Shown here: piece after piece, positions 32,580 through 44,260 of the stretch
Position numbering within the stretch: the stretch's first letter is position 1
Layout: the number at the start of each line of letters is the position of its first letter
NCBI GenBank assembly: GCA_947561395.2
Contig: OX387190.1
Coordinates: forward strand, 41,528,392-41,592,391
Reading direction: 5' to 3'
From: Buxus sempervirens
Taxonomy: Eukaryota; Streptophyta; Magnoliopsida; Buxales; Buxaceae
DNA: 64,000 nucleotides
Translations under genes and position numbers: made by a program
The notes under the pieces: model-generated
What the model saw: only the letters and a program-made list of their open reading frames with translations
What the model was told of the DNA's origin: nothing
Databases searched by the model: none

Positions 32580-33844
32580 GAAAGAGAGCGTCGTTGTTTT
32601 ATAAGCATCGATGCTTGAAAACGATTGTTCTGTCAACTGCTTTTAAAGCTTTAATATTGCGCGATTGATGGACTTCTATAGAGTTCCATGACGCGTGTCC
32701 TCATACAGCCATTAAAAAAAGCAAAAGCGTGTCTTCATGCGGCCATTAAAAAAGCAGAGCTTAGGGCTTGGGTTGCAGATGGAGATATAATATCACGGGG
32801 CGTCCATGAAAGAGAGCAGGTGGCCCGTCTCGGAGCAGACGATACGAGAACGAGAGAATCGGCATTCAGTCGCAGTTAGGTTACAGGTTCCACTTCATGT
32901 AGACAGCGAGAGCGTTTCGTCTCGTGCCATTCAGTAGAACCAACTTTAAATGCACAGATAGATGTCCATGCTTAGTATGGGCCCCACACATCTATACTCC
33001 ATCCTAACTGATACTCTATCTTTCATTGAACCACAATTCTGGCTTTAGAGGAAATGCATTCGTAAATAGCTGGGGATACGCCGAAACGAGAATAGCACTG
33101 TTTCTAAGTTTAATTAGGAAATTCCGCCACTTTCTCTCTCCAACGGGTTTTGCTTTTCCATTTCAGTTTATATATCGAGCGTTTCTGTTTTTTTTTTTTT
33201 ATGTATATAAATATTTCTCCTAAACCTGTTTTTAGAATCTTGTCATATAGCTGTAATCAATTGATCAAGGGGGTTTTCTGTATCTTAGGACGTTATGTTT
33301 CCAAGTTTTAGGCCGTTAGAGATGGAAATTTTAATTTGGTAATTTAATTAATTGATGAAAAAAAACTCATTATTCTTCTATTTTTTTATTGAAAACATAT
33401 GTATATTTTTGTCAATAAATTAGGGAGATAAGGATACTGATATCTAGGTACGGCAACGGTTCAATCTTCAGAAAAACCAAATTGAAACGATTAAAAGTAT
33501 TTCAAACTGTAACCAAACCAAAACCAATCAATGCAAATCCAAAATCGACTTATAGCATGAATCAAAACCAAAACCAAAACCGATTAAAGACAATATAAAA
33601 CCGACCTTTATAAGTTTGGTTCAGTTCAATTTATCAGTTTTAATCAAACTATTGGCATCCCTATTTATATATGTCATTTAATTAAAATATCAGTGTGGGA
33701 ATTTGTCCCCTCAAAAATTACCTCCTGTAAATGGCATCCTCGTTTATTTTTGTGTAGAGCATGGGTTATGTGATCAGATGGCTACCCTTAAAAAAAAATA
33801 GTCAAAACTTTATAAACTTTGACCTCAGATCTGATTTCAGCCAA

Positions 33845-34219
33845 GGTTTACAATTTCGGCGGCACGCCGCAACGTGCTGCCGAAATTTCGGTTTTTGGAC
33901 CCCTGGCGATGCGTTTCACTAGGGGAAATCGCTCTGGGCGCATCGTTGGTGACTTGCCGAAATTTCGACGATTTGTCACCGAAACGAGGCGGCGTGCCTA
34001 GCGAAACAGAACGAAACGGCCGAAACGGGAAAATTGTATTTTTATTGGCGAATCGGACCGGCGTGCCGCCAAAATTTCCCTAAAATCAGAAAAAACCAAT
34101 TTTTGCCCATTTTTTGCTTATTTTTGTTTTTTTTATTTTTCCGCTGTTTCGGCGGCGTGCCGTCGAAATTTTGTTTTGGCCAATGGGCGGCACGCCCATC
34201 GGCACCGAAATTGCAAACC
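33845..34219. mobile_element. 375 bp GC-rich MITE with 15-base inverted ends
   Basis: Absent from unit 1 (near 22093). Ends are GGTTTACAATTTCGG and, inverted, GGTTTGCAATTTCGG. TGATTTCAGCCAA is repeated on both sides, a 10-13 base target duplication (the exact edge is ambiguous), as in Mutator-like elements. The interior repeats GGCGGCACGCCG-type words. No coding capacity. Confidence 0.8.
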
Positions 34220-35943
34220 TTGATTTCAGCCAAAGTGAGAAAAACTCGCTCCTATGGACAGGTGGTGGACGACTATAAAGGTGGTTCAATCAAATCGCAG
34301 CCGCAAGCCAAGTTATCAAGCATCTCTAGCGGTAAAGCCAAACCCAAAGGTTTTTGGAATTCAATACTTTACGGATGGTAAAGGAGACGATATCGGACCA
34401 TGACAGACTTCTTATTAAAAAAAAAGAAAGGCTTCTTTTTGCTCTTAAGGTTAGTAATTTAAACTTAGAAGTTTGGAGGGCTTCTTTTGGTGAAAAATAA
34501 TGAAAAAAAAAACCTCACATGAACATGAACATCATTTGAGCACCAACTTCCAAATTTACCCCCACTTGCTTGTATCCTATTATGACATTGCTTGTATCCC
34601 TATATATGATTATATTTGTATCCTACTACGATTATACTTGTATCCTCGTATGACTGTGCTTGTATTCTAATATGACTATGCCATTGACTGTATCCCGTAT
34701 GGTTGTGCTTGTATCTAATTGTCATTGTGCTTGTATCCTCATTTGAACTGGAAATTGATACTCACATGACATTCATGTGAAGCATTTTTTATAAATTTTT
34801 ACCAAAAGAAGGCTTACAAAATTCTATGTTTAAAGTACAATCTTTATGGAAAAAATCTCCCCAAAAGAAAGCCTTTTCTATAATTTTCCATATTAAAAAT
34901 AGTAATAATAAAAAAAATAAGGAGAATGGAAAGAAGGATTTTGTTTCGATAAAAAACTATGTTAGGGAAAATTATAAAAAATATATATCACCTTTTAGCT
35001 TGTATTTATAAAAATAGTCCATAAAATTATAAAAATTTTCATTTACAGAAAAGAGTCATTATTAAAAATAATTAAATTGCAGGGTCACTTTTTAGAAATA
35101 ATGAATTTTAAAAAATAATTTAGAATTATCGTCACTTTATTGTAACCACATGAAATAAAAGCATATCCTACCTAGGATATAACTGCATTATCCATGGGAT
35201 ACAAACTTGCACATATGACCTTATTTTAAAAATTAGTTTTCTAATGGATTGTTTTTATAAATACCGTCCAATAGTCACCTCATTCGTTATTTTCTATGCC
35301 ATTTTTGAAAGGAAGCTATATCTCGAAATTAGTGTAATCTGTTTTCTTTGCTTTGCTTTTGTATTTAAAGCGTGTGTCGCGAAAGAGGGTCCTACGAAAT
35401 TATTTTTAGGCTTAGAAATGTTTTAGCTGATTGAAAGCAATTCAATTGCTTAACCATTCCTCTCAAATCTTCTATCAATCTCTTGTATCAATCTGCAATT
35501 AGATTGATCACATGTCCCTTGAATTGGTTTAGGTATTTAAAATGTAAGGAAAAGCTTACCAATTCAAGAGATATGTATATCGATCACACCCGATATTGAT
35601 ACAAGAGACTAATGGATAACCAAGGAGAAATGCTCCTATTGGGAAGTACTTTAATATGATAATTATGATATTAGTTTGAGTGCTACTCGGGGAAGCGTAT
35701 GTCGCGAAGTTTTGTTAATTGCTTTCTCCAAATGGAATTTGATAATTTCGTCATTTAACAGTTTCCTTCTGGCGTTAATTTTATGGGGATAATTTTAACA
35801 GCAATAACGCTTGCCGTCTCATTTCTTTCTTTTGACACTTTCATCACACCCGAAGTGCCAAATATACGAAACGCCAAGCTAATCGCATTTTACTTTAGGG
35901 CTTAAGCAAATCAAACATCGTGAATGATCTGAATTTCCCTTTA

Positions 35944-37410
35944 GGCTTCGATTGGTTCAAGGAATTGGAATTAGAATTGAGAATTATAATTCCAATTCCA
36001 ATTCATCAAGAATTGGAATTAGGTAAAATTGAAATTCTTGTGATTGTATAGCAAGAGAATTGAAATTTGGAATTACAATTCCATGAAGAATTGGTTCAAA
36101 TTCTAATTCTATTGATTGGGTGAACTTATGAAGAATTGATTTGTATCATTACCATGTTAATAATAACAACACAAGTGACTGATTATCATGACTTATCAAT
36201 TCTATATTTTAAAAACTGATAATAATATAAACTTTATTACTAAAATTAAAAGAATAATGTATTTGTCCGCATTATTAATATTCATAAACCATCCAAAAAA
36301 AATAACAATTTAATTATTAAATACTAATCTATTTCTATATCATAAAATAAAAAAACTACTTAAGTATGGGGGCGAGAGAAAGAGAGAAACTATTTGATTT
36401 GGTTTCAGCCTTTGCCAGATGCTACAACTTGCAACCTCAATGAAACAACGGCTACAATCTTTACACGTATCGTTCTCTACATGTAATCAAAAGCTGGAGC
36501 AGTATTATTCTTTAACTATTTACCAAATAAATAGCCTAAAAAGAGAGAGATGGCCGAAGTTGGCTTCCACGTTCTTTACATGTACTTGGGAAGGCCACAA
36601 TCCCAATGAAACAATAGCCATAATCCCAATGAAACAACAGAGAAGCAAACTGATTACAAAAAATAAAAAACAGAGACGCAAACACTTATGTTGAAAGGGA
36701 ATGCGGGAGAGAGAGAGAGAGAGAGGGGAGACGGGAGGAGGGTGTTTCATCCTCTCTGCAACAATACAATTCGCTAGTTGATATAAAAAAAAACGAAAAC
36801 ACGGAAGCAAAAACTTATGTTGAAAAAAAACGAGAAAGGAGAGAGGGGAGAGGGGAGGAGGGTGTTTCCTGCAACAATACTTCGTTGAGTATTCGGGCCT
36901 CTCGATTTAGACGCCAAACGAAAAGACGGAAGAGAGAGTCTTTGAAATTTGAGTTGGTTTAGATCAGATTCATTGGGAAAAAACGGAAAAGAGAGGGGGA
37001 AATGAGAAATTGCTTTGTTGAGTATTGGACCTCCTGAGTTAGATGCTAAACGAAAACGAAAACACGGAAGAGAGAGTCTCTACGCCCACCTGTCTCTGGT
37101 GAGGTGACGAAAACAAAAGGAGAGGCATAGCAAGGAGAACGACGCAGCAAGCAAAACAAAGAGGCAACAAGCAAAATGAAGAGGCACACGAGATGTGTAT
37201 GTTTATTGAGCTTGTAATTAATTAGGTAAATTACAAATTAATCTATATGCTAATTCTACGAAATTAGTTTTTAATTCAAATTCTTAATTTCAAGTATTTA
37301 AGAAATCACAAGAATCGGAACTAAGAGCCTAATTCCTATAACCCCAATTGATTCTGCAAACCAATCCCTATCTTGAATTCTAGCCCTGATTCCGCAAACC
37401 GATCGGGGCC
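35944..37410. mobile_element. 1.47 kb non-autonomous Tourist/PIF-Harbinger-like element
   Basis: The empty site in unit 1 is CCCTTAAAAATTTAGG (near 23880). Here the element is bounded by TTA on both sides (35941-35943, 37411-37413; the left flank has one extra T). Ends are GGCTTCGATTGGTT and, inverted, GGCCCCGATCGGTT. A TTA target duplication with GG-starting inverted repeats fits PIF/Harbinger. The ends contain AATTGGAATT-type palindromic words. A (GA)n tract lies at 36708-36725. No transposase frame. Confidence 0.82.
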
Positions 37411-37649
37411 TTAAAAATCTTAGGATTAAGTATTGTAGGGCTTTACCCTTGAGGGAGCCCTTCCAGAAATTCTCGATGGCCTGAGCCTAACCCAGGCCAA
37501 AGAGGGGGTTTGGAAATAGTTTTCAACCAGCAATTGACGCGCCTCGGTTATTACCTCACTAGCTGCGTCATTGCCCCAAGCGCAAAGATGCCTTTGTTTA
37601 CTGTCTTCCTTCGACTTTTATGCTTGCCTGTCGTAAGCTTACCCTCTCT

Positions 37650-38570
37650 TGATATCGATGTGGGACAAATTCGATGTTAATTACATGTGCACCGACCTAG
37701 CGAATGGTTCATCAGTTTCCTTGTCACATGAAAGAAAGAGGTTTGCCTTCGTCAATTTGACTCGTCATTTGTTCTGCTTGATTTTGGAGGGCTTAACACA
37801 CAACGGTCAAAATTCTACATTCCTATGCAGTTTCATTAATGGAAGAGATGTTCTCGCAGCCCTCCTCAATACTCTCATCGGTTCTGGTCGGATTCGAAGC
37901 CAGAATCATCTGTACGACCACATTTGGTTGATGTGGGATCTTGCTCATCCGTCTCCCGTTGCCAGTGGATTCATGCCAAAACAGTCAAATCTGGTAGTTA
38001 CAATGATGTGTTCCTCGGTGATTGGTTGGTATCTGAGTTTAATTTGGCCTCGGCGATGATGAACGGAAGTTGTTCGACAAAATACCGAATAAGTTATACT
38101 CTCTGGAGCTGCATGATTTTTGCATATTTAATTCATAGGGATGTAGTCATGAGCTTGAATGTATTCTGGAGTATTAGAGCAGAGATGAACTATTTCCAGA
38201 TTGTGATGATTCGCAAGCGTTAGATGGAGACAAAGTGATTAAACTTGGTTTCTTCTTTCAAGCTGTAAATGGTTCTATCATTATTATGTATAGGAAGTGT
38301 GGATGCGTGTATGGAGCTTTCACGCTGTTTGGATCAATGCCACTGAAGAATTTAGTGTCGTGGAATACGATGATTTGAGTTCATGACTGAAATGGGTTCT
38401 CAGACAAGCAATCACCCTTTCTAATTCGATGAGAAGGGCCGGTACTGATGCTGATAGGACAAATATTTTCTGTTCCTGCTTCGGTCATGTGCAGATCTAG
38501 ACGAGCATGATCAAAGGTAAATTAATGGCTCCTGCAATGAAGTCATCAAGGTCTTTGATCTTTGTATAGC
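37650..38570 (+). pseudogene. Decayed PPR gene, unit 2 copy
   Basis: Same remnants as 24190-25070. Longest open stretches are 37649-38059 and 37924-38223, reading CQWIHAKTVKSGSYNDV and SYTLWSCMIFAYLIHRDVVM in one frame and other pieces in others. Stops at homologous places in both copies show shared inactivation. Confidence 0.65.
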
Positions 38571-38845
38571 CAAGGGCATGTGAACATGACATGATCTCGT
38601 TATAATCCCTGTAATAGCAAAACACCCTCTTCAACTAAGAAACCCCCTTCTTTTTTGCATTGGTGTCGTAATGGAGGGATTCGTTACACACTTGGATTCT
38701 GTATAGTATGATCCTGTTCGAGAAGTTTATCATAACTAGAAAGCATTTTAATGTTGGCTGCTTACAGAATAGTCCCAATTTCGAGATTTCATTTTTAACT
38801 GTTACATTTGATTTTATTGGTACACAAAGGAGACCTGAGATTCTT

Positions 38846-40008
38846 CTAAATCCCCTTACCTTCTGCATGCAATCCCCTTTCCCCTGTTTCCATCTCCACA
38901 TGCAACACTGAAAGTTTCTTACTCCTTCCTTCCTCCATTTTCAATCCAAAGTTTGACACAGAACAATCAGTAGCAAATAGATGGGAAGAGGCAAACTTAT
39001 CTGCGCCTCCCATGATTGGCATGGCTGCTGCCATTTTGACTCGGCTATGATAACTTGATCGATAAGTCTGTCCCAACACCCCATCCACCCTCTGACTCAA
39101 TGAGCTAAACTTGAAATTGAGTTCCAAATGTGCAAAGCAATCATCCTCTGAAACATCGTATCCATGTGTTTTTGATTCCTCTGCAGTGATTGGAACAACA
39201 CGGGCAGCTATCTCAAACAATCCCGTTGCTTCAAGCTTCACCGCGTTAGTTTCGGCATACCGTTGGATACTCAAGTCTGCCTTCCGCGCCCACCATGTCT
39301 TGCCCCGGCCGGTTGGTAGCACAATATCTTCTCCATCCAATTTGATCAGCATGTTCTCTGCTGATTCATGCCAGTCGACAACCTTTCTTGCACCCAGGTA
39401 GAGCTGATGAGATTTGAACAAAACGCCGATGGATTGGACCCATGTGAAGTCTCTCCCCTTCTTGCTTCTCTTTCCAATGAAGTGAGCATTCAAATGGACA
39501 TCTGAATCTGAAAGCAGGCAGAAGTCCTTGTCCTTCTTGCCATGGAAGTAGAACATGACGCCGTCACCTCCAATGAATCGCGGGTCTTGACACACGGCTC
39601 CTGGCCTATCGCAAGCTGTTCAAAACCCACAACTCCAAATTACTAACTTCTTTTTGTTATCAAAAGTTGAATTTCAGGAGAACGGAAAGAATGTTCAACA
39701 AAGATGATCCTTTAGCCTGGAGTGCTATAAGATAAAAACACTGAAAGAATTATTTCTTTTGAATCTTATTTACTAGTTCATTCATGGAACCAGAATAAGG
39801 CATCCTTACCACAGTAGGGCTTGCAGAGCCTGCAATCTACTTCACAGAGTCTGGGACAACCAGGCGGACAGGTGTGGTGGATGCCGTAACATAGTGCAAA
39901 GAACGGATCATGGCAAGCGGCTTTCCAAGCACTCACATGATCTCGGATGAAACTGAAACAAAAGATGCTCAGAAGAATCCATGGACCTCCCATGATTTTT
40001 CTTCTCAT
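38846..40008 (-). CDS. Root-cap-domain (PF06830-like) secreted protein, outer copy with altered C terminus
   Basis: Exon 1 40008-39810 and exon 2 39615-38846 join (ACTGTG|GTAAGG ... TTGAACAG|CTTGCG) in one frame of 322 residues. Exon 1 encodes a signal peptide (MGGPWILLSIFCFSF) and a Cys-rich segment (CHDPFFALCYGIHHTC, CPRLCEVDCRLC). Exon 2 carries the root-cap domain: CQDPRFIGGDGVMFYFHGKK, DFCLLSDSDVHLNAHFIG, LDGEDIVLP, DDCFAHLELNFKF, VDGVLGQTY. Proteins of this kind are extracellular or late-embryogenesis-like with unknown biochemistry. Relative to the unit 1 copy one base is missing near 38920, replacing the last ~20 residues (ancestral ending ...GITCRR) with a Lys/Glu/His-rich tail. The gene may still work, but its final Cys residues are lost. 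Confidence 0.8.
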
Positions 40009-40104
40009 GTTCTCACTCCCCTTACATGCAAGTATAACCTTAAGTCTTTAAAGCAGAGTTTGAGGTAAATTTTCGTTTGAATGGTTGAATTGTTTACTTG
40101 TTTC

Positions 40105-40112
40105 TTTATAAA
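40105..40112 (-). promoter_or_regulatory. Candidate TATA box of the root-cap-domain gene
   Basis: TTTATAAA on the - strand, about 97 bases upstream of the ATG at 40008; a plausible spacing, not proven. Confidence 0.45.
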
Positions 40113-42300
40113 CCATGCGAAGTGACAAGGGTGTTAGGTATTTGCTTGCGCAAGAAATAATTAAAAGATAAGCAAGGTCAACACTCGGATTAAGTAGTTT
40201 AGTTTATATTAATCGGCCTGGAAAGGAATTTAATCTGTTCTTTTTGTGAGATTCATGAATGAATATAGTGTCTTGCATAAGGATCACAGATGGGTTAAAT
40301 CAAGCACCAAGATCTGCAAGAAATTATCTTGAAAGGAGAATGGAAAAGAACAAGTAATTGCTATCTGTGACTTTGTGCTGAAGGGACGCATATAGGATGA
40401 AATCATCTGCACTTTTTCCTCCACTTAACCATGCAATTTGAAAGGGTCCATGAAGTGTACGGTTTTTTCAATAATAAAAACCTCCTTACATTTACAAGAA
40501 GGAAAAAGTGGCTCTACCATCTCCTTCAAAGTTCACAGCTAGGTTCCAAAGAAAAGTGGCTCTACAAGGTCTACAATTCAATTCAAGAGGAAGTGCGGAT
40601 GAGTACCTTTAACGGGGAAAAGACTACCGGTGCTAGGTGGGTTTCTTTGTTAGTGGGACTGGGACAGAGTACCTTGCTGCTGTAAAGTTATGGGTTAACA
40701 ACTTAACATAGGCCGGGCCGGAGCCCGGTAATCCCTAAATTGCCTCAAACTATTAGCCCGTGATTTAGATCTCGTTTTAGTGTCCTATCACATCCCAAAA
40801 CAAGCCCAAGTATGGTCACACGACTCCGGAATCAAATCTTTGCCATGTTTACCTGAATTGATAAGTATTATAGCGCTGCGATGCTGTCATGTGAAACATG
40901 TCACAGTGTTCTTATATGAACCCCACTTGAAACATCTACTATTGCAGAAGATCCCAACCCACTCAACTTGAGCAATATCAACCTACAATTTTTGTCTGAA
41001 TTTAGGTTAGAATTGCAGACAATTTCATCTCAATCTTGATTAAAATCTTCTATTATGTTTATCTGAATTGCCTCAACCGTGAGATACTGACATGTAAAGC
41101 ATCTCATGATCAATATTTTTTCATTGTTATACGTGTTTCAAGCGGCCAACATGAAAACACCGGCCGTGAGATGCAACACATTAGCATCACACAGCCGTAG
41201 CAGTGAGTAAATGGTGATGTCCTCAAACTGAAGGACCACTTCCAAAATATCGCCACAATGGCTATTCCGGTAAACTCAAACTATCACCGCACAGTTCCAT
41301 ACACTGAAACGACGTTGAAAAGTATGGTTTCTCCTCCAGCCTTGGTTGGCCATGTACTGTGTCTCGTCTTGACAGCCACTTTTCACCCACCGCCAATGTG
41401 GTGATTTAATTTCCTTTAGTACAGACCGTGCGCGTCCCATCACTCGTACTCTTTGATAAGGGGGCTACTTTCGCGATTGGCTACTCGCTAAGAAAAATCA
41501 TATACAAGCTGCATTGAAAAAAAAAATAAAAAAACCCGCGTCACTGACGTTGCAGCGCTTCTCAGCCTATCGAAGTGGTGGTGGTCCACTTATTGGATTT
41601 CATTAATTTGAATATTTGATGAGACAAACTTTTCAAGATTCACAGGTGATGGTAGATAGACCTTATCTCCGTCTTCTTGAATAATTAGGCGTGGGGCCCC
41701 TCAACGTCAATGCTATTGCTGGGGCATTTTCAAACCCATCCTGATGGAAATGAAGGGACGATTAGGTTGGTATTTTTTTCTTTTAAAAACATGATGTGGC
41801 TGGAATGTCTCAATGCTGCGTTTGGATACCGAGAAGCTGCGCGGCCTGCACTTTCCAACCGTCGGATCCACAATAACTTTGATCATTTTTTTTCTTGCAA
41901 CAAGAAAAAGAGTGGTCCTCACGGGATTTTTCACGTTCTAAAAAAGCTTAAAAGAAACAGGTTTCAGATGCCTCTTTTCCATGTTTATTTTCCACGAATG
42001 TTTATTTAATTATTTTTGGCAATATGGGTCATTTGTTATGTAGACTGAAAATGCTATTGCATCCATTGCAATTCTAGTGCGCGATAGTCTCCTACAATCT
42101 TATCCGTTGAAATTTCACATGATTCTTGAGCGGATGAGTTGGAGTTGAAATCAATTATGACTTCAAATTCAATCATGCAATCTGCATACAATAACATAAA
42201 ATTGCAGTCCACAATGACGAGTTTTATAAGGAAACGTTGTGTGCTTATTTGCCAAAAAGGTTTTTTGTTCTAATGTTTTTAAAACAAAACTTTTAGCAAT
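40113..42300. other. Intergenic stretch with palindrome copies
   Basis: No gene seen. Two divergent copies of the GAGATGCT-type palindrome lie near 41080-41115 and 41163-41200. Short open frames (40431-40685, 41710-42009) have no recognisable content. Confidence 0.5.
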
Positions 42301-42304
42301 GTTG

Positions 42305-42660
42305 CATGGTATTAGGCTTGTCACTTGTGTTTAGTAAAGGTATTAAATATCTAGAAATAGAAGGTGATGCGGTTATCAAAGGTCTTTTGAGGGAAATGGC
42401 GTACCCTTGGCATGCTGATACTTTGATGAAGGAAAGGAAATGGACAAGTCGCTAACCAAGTTTGAAAGATTCAAAGTAAATCATGTCAGAAGAGATGCCA
42501 ATCGTGTGGCAGATGCTATGACAAAAATTGGGCTACAAGTCAATTATAACCTTTTGTTAGAAGACTCTGTGCCTTACAAGCTTGAATCCTTTTTAAGGAA
42601 TGACTAATGAACATGGATACTTTAATATTAATTTTCCTTTGACCAAAAAAAAAAAAAAAG
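42305..42660 (+). pseudogene. LINE 3' end: RNase H-like remnant plus poly(A)
   Basis: Reading with one frame change gives LEIEGDAVIKGLLREMAYPW, then FERFKVNHVRRDANRVADAM. The last part is the conserved end of the RNase H-like (RVT_3) domain (HV.R..N..ADA). A stop at 42605-42607 is followed by about 35 bases and TTTGACC plus a run of A (42645-42660). Domain, short 3' UTR and poly(A) together fit the terminus of a 5'-truncated plant LINE. Confidence 0.7.
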
Positions 42661-44122
42661 AAAAACCAAAGTTATAAAAAAAGAAAATAAAAATTAACTG
42701 CTTAAAGAATTTGTAGAAAGGTACATAAGTCCAGGGTGTAAAGGTTGATCGGTTACCTTCAAAAAATCATTTATCTAAAAAAAAGAAATAAAGGAAAAAT
42801 GGGAGACCGTTTGTTGGAGCAGACTCCATTATTGTTATTTTTTTTTCTTTTTTTTTTTGATGGAAAGCTGAGCTATACTCTTTCATTAGATGAAAACAAT
42901 GTTACAATAGTTGCTGCTTTAAGGCAGAATATAACGATAATATACCCAAAAAAGTGAAGGAACAAAAGAAGCCAGGATACAAGAAAAACATCAACCCCAA
43001 CAGTCTTAATGCAGTTCTGAGTGAAAGCTTATTTAAGTGGTGTTACCCCTTTACAGGTGCGTTTAAACCAATTCAATATCACGTATCAAATGTTTGGATA
43101 AAAAAAAAAGGAAAAGGGAAAACAGGGATGTTCATTGTATGCTCACCTAAAACTAAAATTCTTCTTCTTAAAATATTTAAAAATTAATGAACATCACAAA
43201 CCCTAATATAGACGTTGACATCCTCTATACCTTTTTTCTTGCATTGTTTATTGTCTTTTTGGAAGAGATGCTGACACATAGAACATCTAACGACTAGTTT
43301 TATTTTCAAGTGGGTCTCATGTAAAACATTTACAACATAGAAAATCTATTAGATGCTCTACATGATAGTATCTTTATGAAAAGCAAGAAACAATGAAAAA
43401 ATAAAAATGTAAAAGATTCTATCCCCCACCAAGGATATATTATTTGGATTTATACAAATTATGATAAGGTCCTTTGAAAAATGAATAATCTATGTTAGTC
43501 AAACCATTTATCCATCTAAGCAAAAACTATTACCAAAACAAAACAAAAAAAAAAAAAAACCCACCAAGCAAAAACCTATTTTGTCATAATGTTAAATTTG
43601 AAATGTTGTGAAAGAACATAAACATTGTTGCCCAAAAAATCTGCCGAAACAATGGATTATAACTAATTTAAATTTAATCTGTTTTATTCAACGACAGAAC
43701 GAAATCAAAGTTAATCATATTCCGGTTCATCATTGAGGCGTTGATCTACAGGTAAGTACTCTTATACGAGTCCTTAATAGTTAATACCGGAACCTACTCT
43801 TTTTCGGAAAGAGATTTTCCTTTTAACGTCTCACTCCTCCTACTCCCGTCCCTTTTGAAAAAGTTCCCAAACCGACTAGACCTTTTCAAAATTTTCCTTA
43901 CTCGGGATAAACAATGATTAGGCGGGTCGTGGTCATCCTAACTTTTTCTTGTTTTTTGGTGGTCATCCGAACTTAGATCAGATGGCTGGAAATCTTGTTT
44001 TAAAAATCAAGGGACCCACTCGTCAGACTCTCCCCGGTCCAAAAAGGAAGATGCTTGAGAATATTCTGTGGATTCTTTTCTTATTTAAAAAATAAATAAA
44101 TTGGATAAATCCCTGTCCCGGC
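42660..44122. other. Intergenic stretch, probably retroposon-derived in part
   Basis: 42838-43000 looks like a LINE-type 3' tail on the - strand (oligo(A), then GATGGAAAGC-like sequence when inverted). Palindrome copies lie near 43265 and 43350. A T-rich micro-insertion lies at 43929-43974. No gene is supported. Confidence 0.45.
43929..43974. mobile_element. Candidate micro-insertion with 16-base direct repeats
   Basis: GTGGTCATCC(t/g)AACTT occurs at 43929-43944 and 43959-43974 around TTTCTTGTTTTTTG. Same architecture as the others, but the core lacks the GGTA/TACC signature and there is no empty site to compare. Confidence 0.5.
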
Positions 44123-44132
44123 TTTATATAAA
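44123..44132 (+). promoter_or_regulatory. TATA box of the CRAL-TRIO gene
   Basis: TTTATATAAA about 130 bases upstream of the ATG at 44261, after a C-rich stretch. Confidence 0.6.
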
Positions 44133-44260
44133 CCACGAAAATCCCGACCCCCAGGCCTCCTTTCCGTTCCCGGCGTCGTACTGTTACCTTTTTCGTATTC
44201 CGAAGAAGCGCGACTCTTAGTGGTATAACTGAAGCCAGTGTTTCCCCTGAACTGAAAAGC

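Larger units (their letters stand above)
32580..37632. other. Non-coding stretch of unit 2
   Basis: Upstream region of the MSL gene, then the long AT-rich stretch matching 21240-24103. Contains the minisatellite (about 34567-34745) and the two unit 2-specific elements listed separately. About 32905-33060 is absent from the matching part of unit 1. No gene is supported. Confidence 0.5.
26253..39748. repeat. Segmental duplication, unit 2
   Basis: Direct copy of 7283-26247 without the LTR insertions, but with its own inserts: a MITE-like piece at 27364-27698, micro-inserts near 30174 and 30441, a MITE at 33845-34219 and a TTA-flanked element at 35944-37410. Homology stops at about 39748 inside the root-cap gene intron. 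Confidence 0.9.

Noticed and set aside
40431..40685. 84-codon frame, + strand, in the intergenic region.
   Set aside because: No domain, no homologous signal and low-complexity Lys/Ser text; not supportable.
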